Origin: CAYMSF01 sp964392985
Lineage (GTDB): Bacteria > Verrucomicrobiota > Lentisphaeria > Victivallales > Victivallaceae
Assembly (NCBI GenBank): GCA_964392985.1
Contig: CAYMSF010000011.1
Coordinates: 1 to 64,000, forward strand
Length of the DNA stretch: 64,000 bases
Reading direction: 5' to 3'
Positions 8,400-15,552 of this stretch are shown here, piece by piece (positions within the stretch are counted from its first letter, which is position 1; each line of letters begins with the position of its first letter). The position numbers were made by a program, and so were the translations under genes. Below the pieces are notes generated by a model, which saw only the letters and a list, made by a program, of their open reading frames with translations, was not told the origin of the DNA and did not search any database.

Positions 8400-9821
8400 A
8401 TGGGAAAACCACGCGGATTTATTGAAATAGAACGGAATGAACCCGGTTACCGTCCGGTGCCGGAACGCATTAAAGACTTCAATGAAGTAGAGTGCCATCC
8501 AACCGACAAACAAATTGTTGAGCAATCTTCACGCTGCATGGATTGCGGTGTGCCATTCTGCCATGGTTGCGGCTGCCCGCTGAATAATGTCATTCCGGAG
8601 ATTAATGATCTGGTCTGTCACGGTATGTGGCAGGAAGCGTTGAAAGTTTTGCTGACTACCAGTAACTTCCCGGAAATTACCGGAAGAATCTGCCCGGCGC
8701 TGTGCGAAGCCGCCTGTACTGTCGGTATTAACAGTGAACCGGTTACCATCCGCCAAATCGAAATATGGCTGGCGGAAAAAGGTTTCAGCGAAGGTGCTAT
8801 CCGCCCCTGCCCGCCGACACACCGCACCGGAAAAAAGGTCGCAATAATCGGCTCCGGTCCGGCAGGATTGGCGGTGGCTGACTGCTTAAACCACAAAGGA
8901 CATGACGTTACGGTCTATGAACGCGACGGGTTCGCCGGCGGACTGTTGCGTTACGGTATTCCCGATTTTAAACTGTCGAAAAAAATTGTACAGCGCCGCG
9001 TTAACCTTATGGCCGAAGAAGGCGTTTGTTTTGAAACCGGCGTTGAAATCGGCAAAGATATCTCCGCCTCATTTCTAACCAAACGCTTTGATGCAATCTG
9101 CCTCTGTAACGGTGCACGTGAACCACGTGATTTGCCGGTTCCGGGACGTGAACTTAAAGGCACCTACTTTGCCATGGATTATCTGCATCAACAGAACGCC
9201 ATACTCGGTGGAGAAAAAATTCACGGTCAACAAATTATCGCCAAAGGCAAGCATGTTGTTGTCATCGGTGGCGGCGATACCGGTTCAGACTGCGTTGGTA
9301 CCGCAATCAGACAAGGCGCCAAAAGCGTAACACAACTCGAAATCATGCCGCAACCACCGGAATCAAGACACGACTCAACGCCCTGGCCGCTCTGGCCCTA
9401 CGTTGTCCGTAATTCCAGCAGTCACAAAGAGGGTTGTGAGCGGATGTGGAGCGTACTGACTAAAAGCTTTACCGGTGATGATAGTGTCAAAAAACTCAAT
9501 CTCGTTCGTCTGGAATGGGAAACCGATACCGCCGGACGCCCGGTAAAAATGAAAGAGATTCCCGGTTCTGAATTTTCACTCAAAGCGGAACTGGTATTGC
9601 TCGCGATGGGCTTTACCGGCGTTAAAAGGTTCGGCGCGGTGGAACAGTTCAATGTGCAAATTGACAAACGCGGTAACGTCATTACCGATGCTGACGGTAA
9701 AACTTCTGAACCTGGCATTTTCGCCGCCGGCGATATTGCCTCAGGTCCGTCACTCGTTGTCAGAGCCATTGCCGCCGGCAGAAAACTGGCGGAATCAATC
9801 AACAAGGCATTGCTGAGCTAG
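8400..9821 (+). CDS. gltD: Glutamate synthase (NADPH), small subunit (473 aa)
   Basis: GltD oxidises NADPH through FAD and passes electrons via iron-sulfur clusters to GltB. The N-terminal region carries the cluster cysteines (CMDCGVPFCHGCGCPLNN and RICPALCEAACTVGI), followed by an FAD-binding GSGPAGLAVADCLNHKGH motif (about 150) and an NAD(P)H-binding GGGDTGSDCVGTA motif (about 290). The C-terminal GIFAAGDIASGPSLVVRAI is the conserved flavin-contact segment. Length is typical. AAGGA precedes the ATG, 11 bp after the gltB stop, so the two are co-transcribed. Confidence 0.97.
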   Translation: MGKPRGFIEIERNEPGYRPVPERIKDFNEVECHPTDKQIVEQSSRCMDCGVPFCHGCGCPLNNVIPEINDLVCHGMWQEALKVLLTTSNFPEITGRICPALCEAACTVGINSEPVTIRQIEIWLAEKGFSEGAIRPCPPTHRTGKKVAIIGSGPAGLAVADCLNHKGHDVTVYERDGFAGGLLRYGIPDFKLSKKIVQRRVNLMAEEGVCFETGVEIGKDISASFLTKRFDAICLCNGAREPRDLPVPGRELKGTYFAMDYLHQQNAILGGEKIHGQQIIAKGKHVVVIGGGDTGSDCVGTAIRQGAKSVTQLEIMPQPPESRHDSTPWPLWPYVVRNSSSHKEGCERMWSVLTKSFTGDDSVKKLNLVRLEWETDTAGRPVKMKEIPGSEFSLKAELVLLAMGFTGVKRFGAVEQFNVQIDKRGNVITDADGKTSEPGIFAAGDIASGPSLVVRAIAAGRKLAESINKALLS

Positions 9822-9825
9822 AATT

Positions 9826-9864
9826 AATGGACTGAATGGAACAGATAAATGACTCAATGGACCG
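9826..9864 (+). repeat. Degenerate 9-bp tandem repeat (AATGGACNG)
   Basis: Units AATGGACTG, AATGGAACA, AAATGACTC and AATGGACCG, with a 3-bp interruption, lie just after gltD and 3' of the convergent four-helix-bundle gene. The same unit, in the opposite orientation, forms a four-unit array inside that gene (10060-10095). Confidence 0.7.
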
Positions 9865-9888
9865 GGGAAGAAGAACGGCTGAGGGTCA

Positions 9889-10518
9889 TTATCTGTTATC
9901 ATTGTTTCTCATGGCTTGGGAACGGATACGATAGAGTCTTTCGGTAAATCCGCCTTCCTTTTCAAAAGTTTTAGCCAGAGAATTAATTTGCCGGTCGAGC
10001 AAAATTGATGCCACACCAATCAGAACCAACACCGCATTAGCAGAGATTTCGTCGTAAGGACGTCCATTTTGACTATTCGGTCCATTCTGTCCATTTTCTA
10101 CCTTGATAACCCATTGTGCCAGTTCGTCTGCGGTGACGCACCTTTGCGCTACCAGTTCCTGACGCAATGGTTCATCATGCGACCATAACCGCAACCCGTG
10201 TTGACGTAAATAATCTTCGTAGTCAAGTCTTAATTCTTCAATGCTGGCTCTAGCTACATTGGTCAGTTTCAACTCAGTTTTTTTTGATGTCCCTGACGCC
10301 AAACTGCCTTCGGCGATATTTTGAACTCCGGAACGGGCAGCTTGTACCATTTGATCATGAGTGCGACTGCGTTTACTGATGTAACGATTGCAAAACCGTA
10401 CAGTAACATCATATACCAGCTGTGATATCTGAAAACTTTTGAGTTTACGATAACTGCCGTGCGTAAAAATCAGTGTACTTGGAGTATTTTTTTCATTTGA
10501 GTTGCATGGGGATTCCAT
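9889..10518 (-). CDS. Four-helix-bundle protein, S23/suffix-domain family (209 aa)
   Basis: Residues about 22-120 match the S23/intervening-sequence four-helix family (SYRKLKSFQISQLVYDVTV, MVQAARSGVQNIAEGSLAS, ELKLTNVARASIEELRLDY), and the C-terminal part fits the longer 'four helix bundle suffix' version. Relatives are encoded in 23S rRNA intervening sequences and resemble the Avd accessory proteins of diversity-generating retroelements; their function in stand-alone form is unknown. A spacer (NGQNGPNSQNGRP) is encoded by a four-unit 9-bp repeat. GGAG precedes the ATG. No reverse transcriptase or rRNA gene is nearby, so neither association applies here. Confidence 0.85.
   Translation of the reverse strand: MESPCNSNEKNTPSTLIFTHGSYRKLKSFQISQLVYDVTVRFCNRYISKRSRTHDQMVQAARSGVQNIAEGSLASGTSKKTELKLTNVARASIEELRLDYEDYLRQHGLRLWSHDEPLRQELVAQRCVTADELAQWVIKVENGQNGPNSQNGRPYDEISANAVLVLIGVASILLDRQINSLAKTFEKEGGFTERLYRIRSQAMRNNDNR
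10060..10095 (-). repeat. In-frame 9-bp repeat array within the four-helix-bundle gene
   Basis: Read on the minus strand the units are AATGGACAG, AATGGACCG, AATAGTCAA and AATGGACGT, encoding NGQ-NGP-NSQ-NGR. Because the unit is 9 bp, copy-number change keeps the frame. It separates the bundle region from the C-terminal helix. Confidence 0.75.
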
Positions 10519-10679
10519 CGCAAGTCTCCATTTGTTTCAGCGCAATAACCGCCGTGTTCGGTGAACTTATCGGTGAACTTTCCTGCCGGATATCTTCTCC
10601 TTGAGCCGATTTAATGGTCAGTTTGATTGTATCACTGACGCATAAACCGACCCAAATTACGATTTCCTCGTTTCAGAAA

Positions 10680-13088
10680 TCAGCGCAGTTCAACTTTCAA
10701 CTCGGTGTTGAAGCGAGTGCGCAATTTGTCGAAGGTTGCGTTGACTTCTTCATCAGTAAGAGTGCGTTCGGCACTGCGGAAAGTCAAGGTGTACGCCATG
10801 CTTTTCCGGCCTTTACCGAAAATCTTGTCGTCTTCAAAGATATCAAAGAGTTCGACTTTTTCCAGGAACTTCGGTTTGGCGGAGAAAATGAAATCAACGA
10901 CCGCCTGATGCGACAATGCGGCATCGGCAACGAAAGCAACGTCTCGGGAAGTCGACGGGAATATCGCCAGCGGTGAATACAACACCGAACAGGCCGGAAG
11001 ATTCAAGATTACGCCAGTTTCAAAAATTCCGGCATAAATGGGATATTCAGTACGGAATTTGACGGAATACTCACTATTCAATCTGCCGATATTGCCCACG
11101 GGTTTGCCATTGATGGTTATCGCGGCACAATGACCGGCGGCAAAACGGTTGTCAGACGCCGGGGCAAAACGGAAATTTTTGATTTTTCTTGAATTGAACC
11201 ACTCTTCAACGAGTCCTTTCAAATCATAGAAATCATAAGGCTGTCCGCGTTCTGCGGAGAAACGTTCCGGATAACGCCGGCCGCTCAAAATGATACAGGC
11301 TTCAACGCGTTCTTCGGGGAATTTTTCCGGGTTAGCGCAGAATACTTTGCCGATCTCAAAGAGTCGCAAGTCGATATTTTTTCTGGCGACATTGCGTTCA
11401 ACCGTGGCGAGCAGTTCACCGAGCAGTGATGGCCGCAGGCAAGCCAGATCCTGGCTGATGGGATTGACCACGCGGATAATATCATCTGTGGTAAATCTGC
11501 CGTCACTGAGGGCGGATTTATCACTGACGGTGCTGTAATGCATACATTCATTCAATCCAAGCGCAATCAATTCATCGCGTAATTTTTCAATGCCGGAGTA
11601 GGCATCACGGGAGAACGATGCGGTGGATTTGGCGACGACCGGAATAACCGGCACCGCGTCAAGTCCGTTAATACGGGCAACTTCCTCGGCTAAATCGGCT
11701 TCGCGTTCAATATCCAGCCGGAATGCCGGCGGCGTAACGACACAACGGTCAGAAGTAATATCACTGACCTGCAAGCGCAATTTGCGGAAAATATCAACAA
11801 TGCCATCATTATTTAAATCAATACCGATAAGACGGCGAATGCGTTCAAAACGGCACGTTACCGGTTTAATCTGCGGCGGCATACCTTGAACATCAACCAG
11901 CGCGGTAACGAGTTCGCCACCGGCTAATTCCAGAATCAACGCCGTAGCGCGATCACTGGCAGTCTTTACCATATCCCAGTCAATACCGCGTTCAAAGCGA
12001 TAGGAGGAATCGGAGGAGATGCCCAATTCACGCGAGGTTGCGCGGATGTTTGAAGTTTGAAAGGCGGCGCTTTCCAGGAGCAGGTTGACGGTTGTACCGG
12101 TAACGCCGGTATCAACGCCACCCATAACTCCAGCCAGAGCCACCGGCTTTACGGCATCAGCGATAACCAGATGTGAATTACTCAGAGTGGCATCGCCGCC
12201 GGATAACATCTGCATTTTTTCCCCGGCTTTGGCACGGCGGACAATAATTTTCTGTCCGGAGAGTTTATCCAGGTCAAAGGCGTGCAACGGCTGACCAAGT
12301 TCCATCAATACAAAATTAGTAATATCAACTACATTATTTATCGGACGCAAACCGACGCTTTCCAAACGTTTCTTCAACCATTCCGGACTGTCTTGAATTT
12401 TGACATTGCGAATGATTCTGGCGGTGTAACGCGGGCAAAGTTCCGGCTCCTCGACGGTTACCAGACCGGTGGTATTCTCCGTTGCCGCCGGGACAGGAAC
12501 GGTGAACGCCGGCATTTGTGCGGTGCAATTCAACAGACAGGCAACGTCACGGGCAATACCCCAATGTGAAAGCCAGTCAGGGCGATTTGGAGTAATCTCC
12601 ACCTCTATTCTAGCATCGCCGGGGAAAAGGTCTTTTACCGGTGTTCCCGTTGATAACGCTGAATCAAGGATCAGCAAACCGGAATGGTCATCATCCAGAC
12701 CAAGTTCACGACCACTGCAAAGCATTCCCATTGATTCAACACCGCGCAGTTTTGATTTTTTTATTTTGAAAGATTGACCGCTTTCGCGATCAGTAAGTGT
12801 AGCGCCTATGGTAGCGAGCGGTACTTTATTGCCAGCGTCGCAATTAGGCGCGCCGCAGACAATCTGCAATTCATTCTGTCCGTCAAAAACGCGGCATACT
12901 GAAAGTTTGTCTGCATCTGGATGTTGTTTGCGTTCGCGAATTTCTCCGACGACAATGCCGTCCGGAATTGTTCCGGAACGTTCAATTGCTTCGACCTCAA
13001 TTCCTGCCATCGTCAATTTGTGCGCCAACTTGTCGAGGCTGCAGGAGATGTTTACATATTGCGAAAGCCATTCATAAGAAATATTCAT
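10680..13088 (-). CDS. pheT: Phenylalanyl-tRNA synthetase beta subunit (802 aa)
   Basis: PheT pairs with PheS as an (alpha-beta)2 enzyme charging tRNA-Phe. Visible domains: B1 (MNISYEWLSQYVNI), EMAP-type tRNA-binding domain (about 40-150; HPDADKLSVCRVFDG and VCGAPNCDAGNKVPLA), B3/B4 editing domain (about 210-385; LGQPLHAFDLDKLSG, SYRFERGIDW), B5 (about 405-470), the catalytic-like core, and a C-terminal ferredoxin-fold anticodon-binding domain (about 705-802; PSTSRDVAFVAD, then AYTLTFRSAERTLTDEEV). Length is typical. It lies 14 bp after pheS, and GAGG precedes the ATG. Confidence 0.97.
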   Translation of the reverse strand: MNISYEWLSQYVNISCSLDKLAHKLTMAGIEVEAIERSGTIPDGIVVGEIRERKQHPDADKLSVCRVFDGQNELQIVCGAPNCDAGNKVPLATIGATLTDRESGQSFKIKKSKLRGVESMGMLCSGRELGLDDDHSGLLILDSALSTGTPVKDLFPGDARIEVEITPNRPDWLSHWGIARDVACLLNCTAQMPAFTVPVPAATENTTGLVTVEEPELCPRYTARIIRNVKIQDSPEWLKKRLESVGLRPINNVVDITNFVLMELGQPLHAFDLDKLSGQKIIVRRAKAGEKMQMLSGGDATLSNSHLVIADAVKPVALAGVMGGVDTGVTGTTVNLLLESAAFQTSNIRATSRELGISSDSSYRFERGIDWDMVKTASDRATALILELAGGELVTALVDVQGMPPQIKPVTCRFERIRRLIGIDLNNDGIVDIFRKLRLQVSDITSDRCVVTPPAFRLDIEREADLAEEVARINGLDAVPVIPVVAKSTASFSRDAYSGIEKLRDELIALGLNECMHYSTVSDKSALSDGRFTTDDIIRVVNPISQDLACLRPSLLGELLATVERNVARKNIDLRLFEIGKVFCANPEKFPEERVEACIILSGRRYPERFSAERGQPYDFYDLKGLVEEWFNSRKIKNFRFAPASDNRFAAGHCAAITINGKPVGNIGRLNSEYSVKFRTEYPIYAGIFETGVILNLPACSVLYSPLAIFPSTSRDVAFVADAALSHQAVVDFIFSAKPKFLEKVELFDIFEDDKIFGKGRKSMAYTLTFRSAERTLTDEEVNATFDKLRTRFNTELKVELR

Positions 13089-13102
13089 ATTCCGAGCCTC
13101 AA

Positions 13103-14128
13103 TTAAAACTGTTCGAGAAATCTGGTGTCATTCTCATATAACAACCGGATGTCATTGATGCGGTAACGCAGCATGGCAAGACGTTCAATTCCCATTCCGA
13201 AAGCGAATCCGCTCCAGATTTCCGGATCGTAGCCGACGGCTTGAAGCACATTCGGATCAACCATCCCGGCGCCGGCGATTTCAAGCCAGCCGGACTGTTT
13301 ACAGACATTGCAACCTTTACCGCCGCACATGATACAGGAAAAATCGTATTCAACACTCGGTTCAGTAAACGGGAAGAAATGCGGGCGCAAACGGATGGAA
13401 ACATCCGGTCCAAGCATTTCGCGGGCATATTCCTGAAGAATGCTTTTCAAGTCCGCCAGCGAAACGCCGCGGTCAATGTAAAGACCTTCAATCTGATGAA
13501 AATTCATGCCGTGGGTGGCGTCAGGAGTATCGCGCCGGAAACAGCGTCCCGGAGCGACAATCCGCACCGGCGGTTCCTGACTCTCCATCACCCGGATCTG
13601 TACCGGTGAAGTCTGAGTCCGCAGGAGTCGTCCGTCGGCAAAGTAAAAAGTATCACCGGGATCACGCGAGGGATGGTCAGCCGGAGTATTCAAGGCATCA
13701 AAATTATGATAAACGGTTTCAATTTCCGGACCGGTGGCAACGATGAAGCCCATGCGGCGGAAAACCGCCACACTGTCATCAATAACCCGTGTCACCGGAT
13801 GTTTGTGTCCCAAGCGGGGACGACGACCAGGCAGAGTCAAATCCAGTTGCTCGCCATCACTATTATTGTTACCGGCATTCAGGCGTTCCGTTGCGGCATC
13901 CATGAATTCCTGTAAACTGTTTTTGGCGGTGTTAAACGCCTGACCGGTAAGTTTGCGCTCCTCCGGGGGCAGTGTTCCCATCTGCTGACTGAGTTCAGGA
14001 AACAGTCCTTTTCTGCCGGACAATTCAATTCTGACAGCTTCAATCGCTGCTTTGTCGGTAGCAGTGGACAAACGGGATGCGGCATCCTTGACGGCGGCCT
14101 CGATGCGCTCGATAATTGGATTTGCCAT
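13103..14128 (-). CDS. pheS: Phenylalanyl-tRNA synthetase alpha subunit (341 aa)
   Basis: PheS is the catalytic subunit. An N-terminal coiled-coil tRNA-contact region (about 1-90) precedes the class II core: motif 2 region FRRDTPDATHGMNFHQIEG (about 205-225) and motif 3 GFAFGMGIERLAMLRYRIND near the C-terminus. PSVEYDFSCIMCGGKGCNVC carries a Cys cluster (CxxC...CxxC) that may bind zinc; it occurs in many bacterial PheS proteins. It follows a hairpin with a U-tract after rplT, so pheST may also be controlled separately from the upstream genes. Confidence 0.97.
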   Translation of the reverse strand: MANPIIERIEAAVKDAASRLSTATDKAAIEAVRIELSGRKGLFPELSQQMGTLPPEERKLTGQAFNTAKNSLQEFMDAATERLNAGNNNSDGEQLDLTLPGRRPRLGHKHPVTRVIDDSVAVFRRMGFIVATGPEIETVYHNFDALNTPADHPSRDPGDTFYFADGRLLRTQTSPVQIRVMESQEPPVRIVAPGRCFRRDTPDATHGMNFHQIEGLYIDRGVSLADLKSILQEYAREMLGPDVSIRLRPHFFPFTEPSVEYDFSCIMCGGKGCNVCKQSGWLEIAGAGMVDPNVLQAVGYDPEIWSGFAFGMGIERLAMLRYRINDIRLLYENDTRFLEQF

Positions 14129-14149
14129 AATTTTTTCCGTTTAGATTTA

Positions 14150-14201
14150 GTTCTAAATAAAAAAGCTTGAACTTCAGGTCAGGCCTTATGTTCAAGCTTT
14201 T
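14150..14201 (-). terminator. Rho-independent terminator or attenuator between rplT and pheS
   Basis: On the minus strand AAAAGCTTGAAC (14201-14190) pairs perfectly with GTTCAAGCTTTT (14172-14161), loop 17 nt, followed by a T-rich run (TTATTTAG). It lies after the rplT stop and before pheS. It could end rplT transcripts or act as an attenuator for pheST; no Phe-rich leader peptide was recognised. Confidence 0.65.
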
Positions 14202-14220
14202 AATTGGTTGTTTGACTGGT

Positions 14221-14571
14221 TCAGGCCTGGGTAACGCGCTCTACCAGGGCTTTAAACTCCTGCGGCTCCATTACAGCCAGATCAGCCAGAACCTTGCGGT
14301 TCAATTCAATTTCCGCCTTTTTCAGGCCGTTGATGAACTGGCTGTAGGTCGTGCCATTCAAACGGCATGCGGCGTTAATACGTACGGTCCAGAGGCGGCG
14401 AAACTGACGCTTCTTCTGTTTGCGTCCAACGAACGCATGACGCATGGCTTTGTCCACGGCATCATAAACGGTACGGATATTTTTGCTGCTGCAACCATAA
14501 AATCCCTTAGCCTGCTCTAAAACGCGCTTGCGTCTTTTGCGGGAGGGTACGGCATAAGTAACTCTAGACAT
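14221..14571 (-). CDS. rplT: 50S ribosomal protein L20 (116 aa)
   Basis: L20 binds 23S rRNA early in 50S assembly and commonly represses its own operon. The start MSRVTYAVPSRKRRKRVLEQ, the segment AKGFYGCSSKNIRTVYDAVDKAMRHAF, and NAACRLNGTTYSQFINGLKKA are characteristic. Length is typical. AGGAGAA precedes the ATG. It lies 30 bp after rpmI in the standard infC-rpmI-rplT order. Confidence 0.97.
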   Translation of the reverse strand: MSRVTYAVPSRKRRKRVLEQAKGFYGCSSKNIRTVYDAVDKAMRHAFVGRKQKKRQFRRLWTVRINAACRLNGTTYSQFINGLKKAEIELNRKVLADLAVMEPQEFKALVERVTQA

Positions 14572-14601
14572 GATAAATTCTCCTGAATTAGTAGTTAAGG
14601 A

Positions 14602-14802
14602 TTAGAGCCCGTATGGCAATGCTGACTTAATACGACGTCTTTCTGCACTGCTTACGGCTCCGTCATGTCCGAGACGGCGTCTGCGCTTAGCGCTTTTGCC
14701 GGTCATGAGATGGCGATTGCCTGCTTTGAAATGGCGAAACTTGCCACTTCCCGTCTGTTTGAGCCGCTTGGCGGCACATTTTCTGGTCTTCATCTTAGGC
14801 AT
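14602..14802 (-). CDS. rpmI: 50S ribosomal protein L35 (66 aa)
   Basis: The basic sequence MPKMKTRKCAAKRLKQTGSG, followed by RHLMTGKSAKRRRRLGHDG, is the L35 pattern (kt.kaakKRfk.tgsGk.kr.ka...H.l..ks.k.kR.l). AGGAG precedes the ATG. It is preceded by a 102-bp gap holding two hairpins that could be an L20-responsive leader. Confidence 0.96.
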   Translation of the reverse strand: MPKMKTRKCAAKRLKQTGSGKFRHFKAGNRHLMTGKSAKRRRRLGHDGAVSSAERRRIKSALPYGL

Positions 14803-14845
14803 CGTTAGTTAAACTCCTGTAATTCAAATTGTTAACTGTTCATCC

Positions 14846-14898
14846 GGAACGGCCGATGCCAGCCATTCCCGGCGCTTAATGAGGCATTAACTGCCTCA
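14846..14898 (-). promoter_or_regulatory. Two hairpins in the infC-rpmI gap (possible L20 operator)
   Basis: On the minus strand TGAGGCA-GTTAA-TGCCTCA (14898-14880) is a perfect 7-bp hairpin just after infC, followed by GGAATGGC (14869-14862) pairing with GCCGTTCC (14853-14846), 8 bp including a U-G wobble that pairs only in the minus-strand RNA. L20 represses rpmI/rplT translation through leader structures at this locus in other bacteria. The role here is inferred from position. Confidence 0.4.
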
Positions 14899-14904
14899 AT
14901 GGTC

Positions 14905-15423
14905 TTACTTCTTTCCCACCGGGGTAAAGGTAAGACTGATATTACGCCCAAGCAACTTGGGCTTATCTTCTGTAACGCCGAATTTCTTCAGATCGTTGAT
15001 GATGCGTTCAATGAGTTCGAAACCGATCTCTTTGTGCGCCATTTCACGACCCCGGAAAACGAGCGTGATTTTTAATTTAAACCCTTTTTCGAGAAATTCA
15101 AGAGCATGTTTCATTTTATATTCATAATCATGCTCATCAATATTGACGTGGAATTTAACTTCCTTGAGTTTTTGCGCAACGACATGTTTTTTCTGATTGC
15201 GTTGAACTTTTTTCTGTTCGTAACAGAGTTTACCGAAATCCATGATACGGCAAACTGCCGGGTCGGATTTTTCGGCAACCAGTACCAGATCAAGTTTCGC
15301 GGTCTGCGCCATTTTTCGGGCAACGTCATATTTTACGATGCCGACCTGTTCTCCCTCTGCGTCAATAAGACGGATTTCTTTGGACGCAAGTGAGACGTCC
15401 CCTGGTTTAATTAGCTTAGCGAT
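14905..15423 (-). CDS. infC: Translation initiation factor IF-3, AUC start (172 aa)
   Basis: IF-3 blocks premature 50S joining and proofreads start codons. An ATG lies only at 15312, but it would remove most of the N-terminal domain. The open frame continues upstream with the conserved IF-3 N-terminus (KEIRLIDAEGEQVGIVKYDV) to a stop beyond 15435. The best start is ATC at 15423, 8 nt after GGAGG; family genes use AUU, AUC or similar rare starts, which makes IF-3 limit its own synthesis. The C-terminal domain carries KLKEVKFHVNIDEHDYEYK and FRGREMAHKEIG. An ATT at 15411 is a weaker alternative. Confidence 0.9.
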   Translation of the reverse strand: MAKLIKPGDVSLASKEIRLIDAEGEQVGIVKYDVARKMAQTAKLDLVLVAEKSDPAVCRIMDFGKLCYEQKKVQRNQKKHVVAQKLKEVKFHVNIDEHDYEYKMKHALEFLEKGFKLKITLVFRGREMAHKEIGFELIERIINDLKKFGVTEDKPKLLGRNISLTFTPVGKK

Positions 15424-15552
15424 TAGAGTACCCTCCAGTTAATCCGGACATTCGCGAATTCATGGGAATAATATTCCGTTACAATTCCTGCAGTCCGTGC
15501 TTGATAACAATGACCGCAATTTTCAAATTGCGGCAACAACTCAAATAACTTA

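Noticed and set aside
9889..10518. Diversity-generating retroelement (the four-helix protein resembles Avd)
   Set aside because: No reverse transcriptase, template repeat or variable repeat is present nearby; the short 9-bp repeats are not a TR/VR pair.
14129..14220. Phe attenuator leader peptide before pheST
   Set aside because: A hairpin and U-tract exist, but no Phe-rich short reading frame was found in the gap, so only a terminator/attenuator is claimed.
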